Positions 21,862-33,946 of a stretch of 64,000 bases of DNA are shown here, one piece after another (within the stretch, counting starts at the first letter, position 1; each line of letters starts with the position of its first letter). A program made the position numbers and the translations under genes. The notes beneath the pieces are model-generated. The model was not told the origin of the DNA, made no database searches, and saw only the letters and a program-made list of their open reading frames with translations. Source of the stretch: Linnemannia elongata (Eukaryota; Mortierellomycota; Mortierellomycetes; Mortierellales; Mortierellaceae); the NCBI GenBank assembly GCA_036320915.1, contig JAXBDG010000013.1, positions 806,001-870,000 on the forward strand, written 5' to 3'.

Positions 21862-21939
21862 GCAACTTGACAATTAGTTCGATATGAAAGTAAAAATGTA
21901 TTGTGTATGCAAATGCTTGTTCTATTATATATCCTCGTT

Positions 21940-24812
21940 TTAATCCATGTCCATGCTCTCCACCATTGTCGTCGCCTCGGTCGCTGACGAGCCAGCGTCT
22001 GGGTTGACCCAGAGGTGTGTGCCCCACTTGGGGTAGACCCTCTTGTATAAGCACATCATGACGGTATCCTGCATAGAGATTTGTTGGTCCCACTGAGCCT
22101 TGAAGTATCCGTGTGTTCCCAGAGATTCCTTGATATGACCTGTGCGACCGAGCTTTGTGCGCAACTCCACAGACTTGTAGTACCAGACATCGTCAGGGTT
22201 GAAGAACATGAATCGGATGGTAGCAGTGCGCTTGTGGACCTTGAAGGGGTGTCCAGTCAGAATAATCCTCTTGGCGACAATTCTTCTGGGGTCAGCATCC
22301 ATGAGTGTACCAGTAGCGACCAAGATAGGGGCTAAGAAAAGAAACGAAAGTATACCAGTATGGTTAGCTACATATCGAACTACCGAGAAACGTCGAATTC
22401 TACGCCAACATCCTAGAACTTACAGTTGACATCGGAGCCATCCTTGGTGAGAACAACTGGCAAGCTGCCGAACTGAATGGGGGCATAGACGGTGACGACG
22501 GTGCTGCGTCCGTGCTGGAGGAAGCGCTCGCTCTTGTGGACATTGTTGGTTCCCTTGCCGTTACGCGAGTTCTGGGAGAAAATGGGACTGACGACAAAGC
22601 GACGGAATCCGCAGTGGAGGACTAAGGGGTCCTTGGCCTTGATGACACCATCATACTCTGCGTTACGGTTAACGACAAAGTTGATAACTCCCATCTTGTG
22701 CTCGTATTGCAAGAGTCCAAAGACAATGAAGGGGCGCGAAGCCGAGTAGGTATCCAAGACAGCACGGGGGACGTTGGAGATGTGGATGGTGATGTGGGTG
22801 CCGGGCAAGACACCGCCCTCACGAGACTGGTTCATGACACGGTACTTGGTGCGACGGAAGTTCTCAAACTGGAAGATACGACCATAGTCCAAGGGCAAGT
22901 TCTCATAAGGATCCCAGGGCGAAGTTCTGAATGACTCGAGAGCACGGTAACGGGCAAAGCGAACTTGGGCGGCGACGTCCATGGGTGCCTCAACTTCATC
23001 GGGGAACTCCATGTCATCCCTGTTCTCCTTCTCCCTTGCCAAGTACTCGGCATATTGGCGGGCCTCCTCCTCATCCTCAAGTTCGTCCTCGTAAACATCC
23101 TCGTTCTTGGCGGGCTCCTCGTTATCGACCTCAAGATCCTCGTACTCCTCTCCTGAATCCTCATCGTTGCGCGCGCTGGGGAGATCGTCGTCATCCATGT
23201 GGTCGTCCTCGTCCTCATCCTCGTCCTCAATATCCTCATCACTCTCGTGGTCAGAGTCAACAATCCAGGCAGCCTGGTAATTGGAAGTTCCTTTAGGGAC
23301 ACGGCGAATGGCCTTCTTGGGTGCAACAGTGTTGAATGACTGCTCGGGTCTCTGGCTGGGATCCATGTTCTTGACGCGCTCTATAAACATTCAAGGTGAA
23401 AAGGGTGTAAGTACTTTGCGATTGCATCACTTTCTTACAGAAAAACGTCGTTTTCAGAACAAAGTGTACCTTCAGCCTCCATCAGCTCCTCCTCGGTGGG
23501 CCAGGTCTGCTCGTTAGCAAGCAGATCAGGCTCGTTCTCGGCGGCCAAATCATCCTGCTCGCCGGGGACGGGAACATCCAAAACAGTCTCGGTATCCTCG
23601 GCATCCATGCTGTTGCCGTGGACGTGAACAGCTTTGTGAGTAATGGGGGCCGATGTGATCTTCTCAATTTGGAAATCGCCAAAGTTCTGCAAGTGCACCA
23701 AGCGGTTGGCCTGGAAGTGGGTGCCTCTGGCGTATCCGGTGACCTTCAATGTGCCGACAGAGGGATCCGAAGGGTTCTCCTCGAATGCAATGTCCTCAGC
23801 CAACATGTAGGGGTGGGTATCACGCCAATTAATGGACTTTGGCAACTGGTTGGCGATCGTACGGAGGAAGTTGACGGTCTCGGTTGGGTTGTCCAAAGCG
23901 TGGACCTTGGACTCCTCAGGGAAGAAGTGGTTGGTGAAAGAGAGGAGGGACTTTTTGATGTCAGAGTGCTTCTTGGCGGGAGTGCTCTCCAGATTGCTGA
24001 CAGCGGCGACAACCGAAGGGACTCCTTGAGACTGAATTCCGGCCAAAACCATCTCTCCAAACTTGTCGACCTCCTCGACAGCCGACATGACAAAGAGAAT
24101 AAAGTCGGCAACCTTGGCTGCATCCATGATGTCGATGTAGTTGCGTTGAAGGGGAACAAACTGAAGCTTCTGCTTGAAACGGTCAGTGCTAATGAGTGGA
24201 CCAATGGAATAAGAAAAAATGTCGCTTGTTAGTTTGCGTGAACATCTTTCAGCTTTGGCATCCTTGAGCAATTGATGTATAGGTAAGGTTGAAGACCTAC
24301 GTCATGAGAACTGTTCCCTGGTTGGCGGGGACCTGGTCGACACTGGCAAACATCTTGGCAACGGCATCGTCGGTGCTCACATCGGCGCAGAGAGCGACAA
24401 CGGCAACGACTTTAGGAGTTCCGTTCTTGCCGTCAAAGATCTTTGTCTTCCTGAAAAGCTCCTCGCGCTTCTTTTGCTGAAGAATCTTGGCAGCATTGCG
24501 ACGGTCGGTCCTGTTGGAGAATCCACGGGAAGGTTGGTTCTTCAGGGAGACGCGCTCAACCTTGCCTAATATTTTTTGGCATAGAGTAGAAAGTGTCAGG
24601 TCCAAGTTGTTCAATTGGGTTGGTAACTGCTGAAAGTTACAAAAAAGTAAAACTTGGGAAAGAGAGGAAGGGGTGAGGATAAAAAATAGAAGTCAAGTGG
24701 ACGCACCCTTGGCCTTGTCGCGCAAGCTGCTCTTTGTCAAGTGCTTAGACTTGAAGGGCTTGTTCTGCTGCTTGAGCTTTGTGTTGGACCGATGTTGATG
24801 CGGTTCGGACAT
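21940..24812 (-). CDS. TSR1: 40S ribosome assembly factor Tsr1
   Basis: Tsr1 is a GTPase-like but inactive factor that blocks premature subunit joining during pre-40S maturation and 20S rRNA processing. Exons (minus) 24812-24707, 24565-24301, 24188-23470, 23380-22424 and 22331-21940 give 812 residues (human about 804). The N terminus has the basic [15 protein letters not shown] block of the Bms1/Tsr1 family. The G-domain-like part contains [15 protein letters not shown]. An acidic Asp/Glu-rich linker spans roughly residues 400-480. The C terminus has [32 protein letters not shown] and [11 protein letters not shown], diagnostic of Tsr1 rather than Bms1, as is the length. It is head-to-head with cactin across 271 bases. 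Confidence 0.95.
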
Positions 24813-25083
24813 GGTTGAAATGAGCTGCTGGGACAAAGAAAGAAGGAGCGGTCGAACCAAAAAAAAAGAAAAAAAAAAAAAAAGAAAGCAATGTTTTTTT
24901 GTCAATTTGGAGGCAGTCACCGCCACAAAGAATAAAAATGTAGCATTTACTATCACTCCTTGAAACCCCAACGTCATTTAAGAGGTAAGTGGGAGGCGAT
25001 GCAAAGTGATCAACTCACAGACAGCCAACTTGCATCAGCCCTTCCTCCTCCACAACCAACCGTCAAACAACAACTCCATCAAC
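24813..25083. promoter_or_regulatory. Bidirectional promoter of TSR1 and cactin
   Basis: 271 bases separate the two start codons. The interval includes an A-rich stretch (about 24862-24883). A short in-frame upstream ATG for cactin lies at 25006, so the usable promoter may be even shorter. Confidence 0.5.
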
Positions 25084-27615
25084 ATGGCAAACAGGAGCAG
25101 GAGTCGCAGCAGGGACAGGAGAGACCGCCACAGGGACACCAGGGTAAGGTCGAGGTCGAGGTCTCCTGCACGTCGAGAACCCTCACGCCGAGACACGTCC
25201 CACGATCACCACAAGGCTGATGACCGCCACAAGGAGAGCAAGCGTGACAACAGAGATAGAGACAGAGACAGGGACAGAAACAGAGATGACCGCTCCAGGC
25301 ACCACAACGATGGTAGCTCCAGGCGACGCCGCGATTCGGACACCGAAGATGATCGTGGTCGAGATAGGGATCACAAAAAGAAATCCAGGAAAGACGACGA
25401 GCCTAGCAGGAAACCGCGCGAGACCTCGGAGGAGCGGGCTGCTAGGAAGGCATTGCGCAAAAAAGAGAAGGAGGAGCAAAAAAAGTCGCTTGAGATCGCC
25501 ATGACCAACTACTCCAACTCTGACAACCCTTTCAACGACGCCAACCTCGCGCAAAAGTTCACTTGGGCTAAAAAGCGCGAAGTCGAGAAGAAGAAGGGTA
25601 TCTCTTCTGCAGAGTCAGCACGGCGGGATGTTATCAGGAGACAGGAGGCTAAGATTGAGTTGGAAAAACTGAACCAGAAGAGAGCTGAGCGTGAGCGCGA
25701 GCGCGAGGAGAGAGAGGAGGAAATGGTTCGAATCCAGCGAGCATCAGAGCAGGCGCAGCTTGGAGACTGGCAGGCGCAGGAGGAAGAGTTCCATTTGAAG
25801 CAGGCGAAGCGCCGAGCCGAGATCAGGATCAAGAGTAACAGAGCCAAGCCAATCGACATTCTTGCCATGAATATCAAGTTGATCTCGGACAATCGCGAGG
25901 AAGACGAGGAGGAGGAGGAGGAGGATGACATTGGACTTGAAATCGATGTCGAAGAGCCTTACACCATTTTCGATGTAAGTTCTTCCACTGTCATGTTGCG
26001 TATTGATTTAGGTCAGACTTGTATTGCTTGGAAACTTACAAGTTTTGTTTTTAATACTTCACCAACTATAGAATCTTGAATTTGATGAAGTACAGGAGCT
26101 GTCTCATGACATTAAGTTTTACCTGAGTCTGGACAAGGACGAGCGTTGCGCCGATTTCTGGAGAGCTATGCTGATTGTCTGCGAGGACAAACTGAACGAA
26201 CTGGACACATCCAGGAAAGACCAAGGTGTTGTCGCACCTAATATCGCTCAGGAGATGTCAGCAAAGATGGCCGGGAAGACCCTAGAGGAGCTGACTCTTC
26301 TTCAAGGACAGATCACGCGGAAACTCGGAGGTGGAGGCGTGATTGATGTAGAATACTGGGAAGCTCTGTTAAAAACTTTGGTCGTCTGGAAGGCAAAGGT
26401 AAGGAACTATTTGGCTTTGTAAAACTTGGACGCTTAGAGCTTCGTGTTGACACCTGGAGTAGTACTGACATTAGCAAATTTAATCGTATAATAGGCCAAG
26501 TTGAACCAGATCCATCAAGTCATCCTTCAAAAGCGTCTCGATCAACTCAAGGCTCGTCAGATGCGCGAGGCAGAAAAGGAAAAGGCAGAGCTGGCTGCCG
26601 TGCTGGCCATGCAGAGTCAGGATGTGGAGGGCAATGTTTCGGGATTGCGGGAAGTTGGTGAGGAGCACACAGAGTACATACAGGAAGGTGAAGAGATTGA
26701 CATGGATGGCCTTTTGGGTCCCTCTGTTCCTTATGACCGTGCCATGAGTCCCGAGCCCTTTGATACTCTCTCGCGCGAGGACCAGGACTTGGACGTTGTG
26801 GATCAATGGGAGGACTGGGCAGAGATTGTAAGTTTTAACGCTGCCATTGTTCGTTTTGTTTGCGTCAGTGAAAGAGATCGACGGGTAACTGACATCAATT
26901 CTGGAAATTGAACTTTACCTTCCTTCTAGTTGGACAAACGTCGTCAGGTCCTCAACAAACAGTTCAACCCCAAGAAGCGAAACCAAGAACAGGATACAGG
27001 AGAACAACATCCCGACGACGACTTTGTTTCGAAGATTCTGCACGACAAGGAGGCTGCCAAGCAGCTGGCTGGCAATGAGCAGACATTTAACATCGAGGCG
27101 TCTTTACAAAGGCAGCAAGTACGTTTAATTGCTCATCTGTGTACATTCCTATTTTCAGTACGTAATAATTTTTTACTTCCAACCATGGTATCTGACATTG
27201 TTGATTTTCTTCTTGATCGCGCTTATAGACTTACATGTGGCAAGACAAGTACCGACCCCGCAAGCCCAGATTCTTTAACCGTGTGCATACTGGTTACGAA
27301 TGGAACAAGTACAACCAAACACATTACGATCACGATAACCCGCCACCTAAGGTCGTCCAGGGCTACAAGTTTAACCTATTTTACCCGGATCTTATCGACA
27401 AGTCTCAAGCGCCCACGTACGAGATTGTCAAGGAGCCTGGCACCGAGGACACGGTGCTGATCAAGTTCAAATCTGGCCCTCCATACGAAGACATTGCGTT
27501 CAGGATTGTCAACCGCGAATGGGAGTTCTCTCACAAGAGAGGATACAAGTCTGTTTTTGACCGCGGTGTGCTCCAGTTGCACTTCAACTTCAAGCGCCAG
27601 TTCTACAGACGTTAG
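25084..27615 (+). CDS. Cactin, spliceosome-associated protein
   Basis: Cactin associates with late spliceosomes; the fission yeast relative (Cay1) affects splicing and telomeres. Exons 25084-25974, 26072-26398, 26495-26827, 26930-27118 and 27229-27615, all phase 0, give 708 residues. The first 110 residues are an Arg/Ser/Asp-rich RS-like tail (RSRSRSRDRRDR). A highly charged coiled coil precedes an acidic run of Asp/Glu. The middle domain follows (EVQELSHDIKFYLSLD), and the conserved C-terminal domain has YMWQDKYRPRKPRFFNRV and ends FKRQFYRR. An in-frame ATG at 25006 would add 26 residues (MINSQTANLH...); I chose 25084 because family members start with the RS region. Confidence 0.94.
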
Positions 27616-27799
27616 GCTGATTTTTTTTACTTTGAATACAAACAATCCTACTGGCACTCGTTTATTAAATTTTATGGACGGATGTTAGGACATGTTGAAA
27701 ACGAAAAGGTGTTGAAGGGGATATTGTTGGGCTTCGGTTGATTGTTCGTTGGGCGATTCCAGCGATTTAGATGAGCTCTTGTGGACAGTCGAGTCGCCA

Positions 27800-29377
27800 C
27801 TCTTAGTTTCAAAGACCTCTCTCTCTGCTACGGTCGGCCTTGACTTCAACAGCATGATTGACAACCCCGAGATCGGTATCCTCTGGGAGCGCGGACTCTG
27901 GCTTTCCAGCCACCACGACAGGGTCTCTGTGTGGCAGCATACAGGATGGCGATAAGCAAGCCTATGCCGCCAAGGACAGCCTCGGTGTAAAACACAGCAT
28001 GGTACCCAGGCAAGAGCTCAGCACCTACTGCTGTGGGACTGTTGTGGCTATTAGTGATAATACTGCTGAGTGCAACAACGACGGGGGCACCCAATCGAAG
28101 ACCGACATTATACATAGTTCCAACAACGCCTTGGTCCTCGTCATTGGCATCGGCGATAGATTTGACCTGGCAGCAAAGGCAGTCAGGATCATGCCACACA
28201 GGTTCAAAACCAGGGCTGGGAAAGAGATGGCCCAGTAGGAAATTTGGACGTCCATCTAAGCACACAACACCGGCGGCCGTCAGGAAGAGCTAACCGATGA
28301 TGGTGATTTTGGTTCGGTAGGCTTGGATCTGTTGAACCATGTGGGAGATAAGGGCGTTAATTCCGACGCCGTGAACGATGTAGTCAGTGCGCTCTTCAAA
28401 GCCGTATAGTGGAGGATGTCTTGAAGCACCAAGGAGGAGTAGAAGAGAATCGCGTTCAGGTTGGCAGTTACGATGATGTTGTTGACGCAGAATGCGACCA
28501 GTCGCCGGGACTTCCAGATATGAAGAGTATGATTGGGTAGTAGATCTTGTTCTGGTAGACAGCAAAACCGATCAGGAGGGCGATGCCGACAACCAGAGGG
28601 GCTAGTGTCGAAGCAGCCTTCCATCCGGCAGGTCCTTCGCTGAGGTAGTAGATGATGGCAACGATTCCGGGGGTGAACGAGACCATATCAACAAAATCAG
28701 TGCGACGACCCTCCATTCTGGAAAACCTCGTCTCATTAGGAATAGCAAATGCACCTAGGACGGTCATCCAATGATGGCGGTCAAAAAAAACCATCCACCC
28801 CCAACCAATGGCCGAACCAAGGATACCACCTAAAAGTTCCCAGTAATGGAGCCAATAACCCCTGTGCCTCCAAAAATGGCCAGCGCTTTGGGATGTTATG
28901 GCCCAGATAGGTATGTTGTTGTCAGCAAGCCCAAAGCACTCTGGACTGTAAACCCAGTTCCCATACCCTGGAGAGCTCGCCCGACAGACATCATGATGGG
29001 TTTTGAAGCAAAGCCGTTGAAAACTGCCTAGATTGAGATCCAGACCACCTCGAGCATGAAGGTTCAACGGTGGCCAAAGTGGTCTCCGAGACAGCTGTCG
29101 ATCATATGAAAGGTTTTGGAGCAATTAAGAATTCACGAATGTATGAAGGGTGCGTTAAGAGAGGTCAGTGCAGAAATAGGATATCGATGCTAACCATTGA
29201 AGCTGGTCGACCTTGAATCCAACGTCCTTCACAATATTGGGCAAGTAAAGGTGACACTGGCGATATTGATGGTGCCGAGAATTTGACCCATTGAAACGAC
29301 TCCCCTGAGCAAGCCCTTACTGCTTCCAATCCTATGATACCATGGCTTTGTGTCGTCACTGCTGGGGTGTTTGCCAT
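27800..29377 (-). pseudogene. Decayed MFS drug/H+ antiporter (DHA2-like) pseudogene
   Basis: Minus-strand fragments in different frames read in order as one 12-14 helix MFS transporter. They begin with MANTPAVTTQSHGIIG (ATG at 29377), then GQILGTINIASVTFTCPIL, GGILGSAIGWGWMVFFDRHH, DMVSFTPGIVAIIYYLSEGP, HIWKSRRLVAF, YIVHGVGINALIS, YWAISFPALVLNLCGM, EDQGVVGTMYNVGLRLGAP and LPGYHAVFYTEAVLGGIGLL. At least four frame changes occur (near 28545, 28385, 28160 and in the first 200 bases). These are not bounded by splice signals, so this is a dead copy and not an intron-rich gene. The C-terminal end is uncertain. It lies between cactin and Emp24. Confidence 0.85.
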
Positions 29378-29971
29378 TTTTTTTTGGATGATAAGAGGAG
29401 GGGTGAGGTAGAAAGGTGAGGCGACCAGGGGAAAGAACAGTCGCTTTTGAGAGAGGAAGAGCAATCCTTGAAATGGGGTTATTAGCCGTCGCATGCATAT
29501 AGACAGGTCAGGTACCGCTCCAAATGCGCCTTGGCTCTGTTACCAATGCAGCTGGCATGGTTCTCTTCTCTATTCCTTCATCTTCTTTGTTCTAGGATAA
29601 AGTTTAATTCAGTACCCTATCTGAGTTTTCAACGAGAATCCTGCTCTGCAAAGCCAACCACCTGCAAACTGGGCCAGGACCATGGAGCGCGACTTTGAAT
29701 TAGGCTATTCTTTTCTTCTTGGAATGCACGTGACACTAGATTTTGTGACGTAGAAATCAGCCAGTCAGGGGAGATCTGTTTCGTGTCGCCCTGCCAAGGG
29801 TGGATGTTAAGCTTGGAAGATTAGAAGAAACGACAGCCCTCATCATCATCTCCTCCAGTCAACCCTACTCTACTCCCATTTGGGTTCTTACTCCTATACA
29901 CTTCTTACCTTTCCTCTCTTACACACTCTCACGGACGCCCAAACAAGGATACAGCACAACACACACCCGCC
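29378..29971. other. Intergenic region upstream of Emp24
   Basis: 594 bases with no gene. It includes the presumptive promoter and CT-rich leader of the Emp24 gene (about 29830-29960). Confidence 0.5.
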
Positions 29972-30987
29972 ATGTTCAACAAGCTCACCCTCCTTGCTGT
30001 CACCCTCCTGGTGACCCTCCAGTCCGTTGCTGCCTTCAACGTGATCGTCCCTGCTGGCGAGCGCCGTTGCTTCTTCGAGACCCTTGAGAAGAACGACAAC
30101 ATCCACCTTACCTTCCAGGTCGGCGAGGGTGGCCACCTTGACGTTGACTTCTGGGTAATGATCTCCCACCGAGGACCTGACAACGAATCAGTCCTTCATC
30201 CTTTTCTTTCGCCAAAGGATAACAATACGCGTTTCTTGGTTCCATTGCAATTGTGTCATACCTTTAACTTTTTGGCACTAACGCTTGTTTGATTCTGTTG
30301 TTTGTCAACAGATCACCGACCCCAACGAGACCTTGATTGACGATGCTACCAAGGGCGCTTCGGGCACCTTCCACCACGAGGCCAAGATTAACGGAAAGTA
30401 CGAGTACTGCTTTAGCAACGCCTTCTCGACCGTTACCGATAAGACCGTTGGTTTCAACGTCTTTGTCGCCAAGCCCTACAAGCCCGATCCCAGTATGTGG
30501 CTCTTCTCCCTTTAAGCTATCCTGGATCATTCTTGAGAGGTCATAATTCTTATTGCGTCTTGTTATCGGTGCCATGCCCGTGTTCGATCTATTAACTCTT
30601 TTGGCGTGTCTCTATCCATTCAATGCAATAGCACACAAGGCTGATCCTTTGGAGGCCGAAATTCGCGAGTTGGCTGCAGGAATTCAGGAGATCAGGAACG
30701 AGCAGGAGTACACCTTGGCTCGTGAGAGAACTCACCGCAACAGTACGTATCTCGACCGAGTCCTCCTCTCTGTTTAAAGAAGGTCAAGAACAGGATTGCC
30801 TGAGAGACGTGATCATTAACTGGTCTTTATTCTATCCACCTCATTGTTCTAATATCATTTAGCTGCCGAGAGCACCAACTCGCGTGTGGTATGGTGGTCA
30901 TTGTTCCAGTCTGGCATTCTCTTCCTTGTCTGCGTCTTCCAGATCACATACCTCAAGCGCTTCTTTGAGGTCAAGCGCGTTGTCTAA
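29972..30987 (+). CDS. EMP24: p24 family cargo receptor (Emp24/TMED2, beta type)
   Basis: This is a type I membrane protein of COPI/COPII vesicles that sorts GPI-anchored and other cargo between ER and Golgi. Exons 29972-30154, 30312-30492, 30632-30742 and 30863-30987 give 199 residues. A signal peptide (KLTLLAVTLLVTLQSVAA, cut before FNVIV) is followed by the GOLD domain with the two cysteines (RRCFFE and YEYCFSN). Then come a coiled-coil stretch (LEAEIRELAAGIQEIRNEQ), one transmembrane helix (WSLFQSGILFLVCVFQI) and a short cytosolic tail ending RFFEVKRVV. That tail carries the FF COPII signal and basic COPI residues and matches the beta subfamily, as does the SNAFSTVT segment. Confidence 0.95.
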
Positions 30988-31295
30988 ACGAATGTCACAT
31001 TATCCTTTTAGAGTCCAGCGGCGCCAGCACTAGCACCTTCTCCCTTTGTCTTGTCTTCTTTTCCTTCATCCATCCATACAGCACCCCACGGCAGCAATCA
31101 CAGCCAAAAAAAAACCTAATAAACAAGCTTGTTTTTTTCGTTGCCACCAAGTTGATCACCATAAAAGCAGTCGTCACTTGACCTGATTAAATTTCACGTC
31201 GCGTTCTTTTTTTTTGTGCCTGTTGCTCTTCACCTTTCATACAGCACCAAACTCCCCATTCACCGCTTTGGCCACTGCATCATTTCGTCCGCACC
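30988..31295. other. Spacer between Emp24 and Arb1-like gene
   Basis: 308 bases that hold the 3' UTR of Emp24 and the promoter of the next gene. No coding frame was seen. Confidence 0.5.
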
Positions 31296-33381
31296 ATGGA
31301 CCCAAGTCAAATGACCGAGGAGTAAGCCCTCTCTCCTGCTTTTCTCATAGCGGTTTTTCTGCATCGCCATCCTCACCTGTCATGAGTCTCATGGAATCAT
31401 TCTAACTTCTTTTTTTTGGCCTTTCCTTTGTTTCAAAAAATGCTCGTCTTATCAGAGAAGCTCGCGAAACCGTCCGTAAGATGTTTGACGAGATGCGAAG
31501 GACCCTCAACGCTGAAGGAGACTACAATGATAGTGAGGATGAGTACGAGACAAACAGCGACACCGAAGTCAACAATACTACCAGTGCCGTCACTACCAAA
31601 GACAAAGTCACCGCCGAAACTGCAGGCAAGGCCAACGCCGAAACCACCTCCAACGCACTCCCAACCTCAAACAATACCACCGCCAACCTCAACACTACAG
31701 AACATAGCAACAACGGCACAGATGACACAAACGGAGAACAAGAATATGATGGTACTTTTAGCCTATTTGTTTCAACATCCTTCTTCTTGCTCTCACACGC
31801 CACCCACTCGTATTGTTTCACGCACTGTCATTGACTTAAGAGTCCATTATTTTGCCTTATGTACTAATCATAGAGACCTCCAAGATTAGTCTGAGCTATA
31901 CTCGACCTCCGACCGCCGAGGAAACGACAGGTGAACCCGAGAAAGCCAAAAAGAAGAAGAGGAAAAAGACCAAGAAGGCCAAGATCGAGCTTGAGGACTA
32001 CCTGGCATGCGAGGATGGTACTGATCCATTAGTAGAGAACCCTTATGACAGGTACGTCCATATCTGTGCTTCTTTTTGCATGGCCTGTGTCGTTTATAGC
32101 GCGTGTCCAGCCGCGACCGAACTGATGGAATTTTTGCTTCGATTATCCAAGCGCGGTTAGCAAAGCTATTGTCCTAATATACTTGTCGTTTGCGCATATA
32201 GCTCCAAGACCCCTGCTGAGCGAGTCGAGATTGCGGTCGCCCGGTTCCGTAAGAACCGCAAGTTTAGCCCGATTCGCTCCCAGATCCTATCTGTTTACCT
32301 CGACTATGGTGGCATCCAAACCGGTCCAAAGATGTTCCAGGGCGGTGGCGTCAAGACCGGAGGAGCTGACGATGATGGCGAGGTGGACTTTGACGCCTTG
32401 AACGCTGGTGTCGACCGAGTGGATTTGCCCGAGGATGGGCAGCAAGTGGACTTCACTAACGTCGTCACGACGTTTCTGTCTCAGTTCTTTTTGAAGAGCA
32501 CCGGCTGGATCGACATGGTTTACTATAAGGACACCCCTGTCGTTGTTGCGGCACTGCTGAACTATCTCCTTGTTCGCGACGTCCTGCCCGAGTACAAGGA
32601 AGATCTCCAAGCCGCCTTGGCGGTCGCGGAGAAGGCCAAGATCGAGTTGCCTTTGTGCAAGATGATCAGCAGTGGCTGGCCAAGTCGTTACGACAAGGCT
32701 TGCTCGCTTCTCTATGGAGGCGAGTGGTACGACTACCTGGAGGACCTTTGGCAGGGTGAAGCGGCAGCGATCGAGACGATTGGCTTGGATCGAGCTATGG
32801 CAAGGAAGATTGTCAAGTCTGTAGTGGGACCCGATGTCGACATTGAGACTCTGAGGGCTGGGCCACGAGACTACTTGGAGATGGAGGTCGTCCATGTCCC
32901 TGCCATTGACCTTGACGAAGGCGCCGATGTCGATACTGTACCAGAGGAGGAGGACGATGTGACCGCAGTTGGTATGGTCGATCGCATGCTCCTTGGTGAA
33001 GGTGGCAAGTCATCCGAGGAACCTGTTATCCCGGTGGTGTCCAAAAGCACAACAACAACAACAGCAACGATCGTGACGGCCGCTGCCGAGCCGGTTCCGG
33101 AGGTAGTCGATGCATTGATGGTTAAGTATGTCGACGTGACACTGGCAGAGTTGGATCCAGAGGTTCCCATTGAATGGCAAAAGCCCGTGAACCAGCGACG
33201 CAAGATTCATGTCTTCTTTGACCCGAACGTGTCGACCAAGTTGCTGTTGGGTATGCGGATTGCAGGGTTTGTTTACACGCTGTCGAATGGAATGTCGTAT
33301 CTGGAGCAAGCCCAAGTCATGCCTACTTATTACTTGGAGGCGGACGAGGTTGTAGAGGCCGAGGACGAGTGGGAGGACTAA
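31296..33381 (+). CDS. Arb1-like Argonaute siRNA chaperone complex subunit
   Basis: Exons 31296-31321, 31456-31751, 31874-32051 and 32202-33381 join to 559 residues. After an acidic Thr/Asn-rich N terminus (about residues 25-105) comes a basic KKKKRKKTKKAK stretch. Next is the block I recognise from the fungal Arb1 family: NPYDSSKTPAERVEIAVARF, SQILSVYLDYGGIQTGPKMF, VDFTNVVTTFLSQFF and, C-terminally, MRIAGFVYTLSNGMSYLEQA. In fission yeast Arb1 forms the ARC complex with Arb2 and Ago1, holds duplex siRNA and is needed for heterochromatic silencing. The role here is inferred from the family. The start ATG gives only a 9-residue first exon but has a good GTAAGC donor. Confidence 0.75.
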
Positions 33382-33946
33382 GTCCGCAAGCACGCTTCCT
33401 CCGACACACATACATCATCGTCATCACCAACACCAGCAACAGCATTGTTTCGCCACGATTGCAGAATGAAAGAGTTGACGAATCTATCACTACTTGCTCG
33501 AAAATACAGGTGCATATCTGGCTGAAAATATACTTGGAACACAGAGCGATATTTTATTTCGCTGTTAGAGAAAACGCAATGTCAAAAAAGCTTTCAGAGG
33601 AACTGAAAGAATAACACTGAAGAAAGGAGAGATTGAGCAAAGGGGAAAACTAAAGGGAAAATGTACAGAGGCAAAAGTCGTGGTGAAACTTCAAAGAAAG
33701 ACAAAGAGAGAAAGGTGAGAGTAGAATACATGAAAGACAGATAAAATTACAGGTGCCGAAACATATTGACGAAATAGAAAAGGGAGAGCGGGTCCAATTG
33801 GTTTGTGTGTGGGTGTGGGGTTGGGCTGTGAGTAGGTGGTTAGATCAGGTTGTGCAAATCGTTGGGTGGCGTGAGAGGAGGCAACTCAAGAGCTGAGCTT
33901 CATTCTTTTGTTGGTGACTTGTCCGGATCCTTCGTTGGTGGCGACA
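33382..33946. other. Intergenic region, no gene seen
   Basis: About 565 bases between the convergent Arb1-like gene and paralogue A. Only UTR-like A-rich sequence is visible. Confidence 0.45.

Noticed and set aside
27800..29377. MFS region as an intact intron-containing gene
   Set aside because: Frame switches occur inside conserved helices without donor or acceptor sites.
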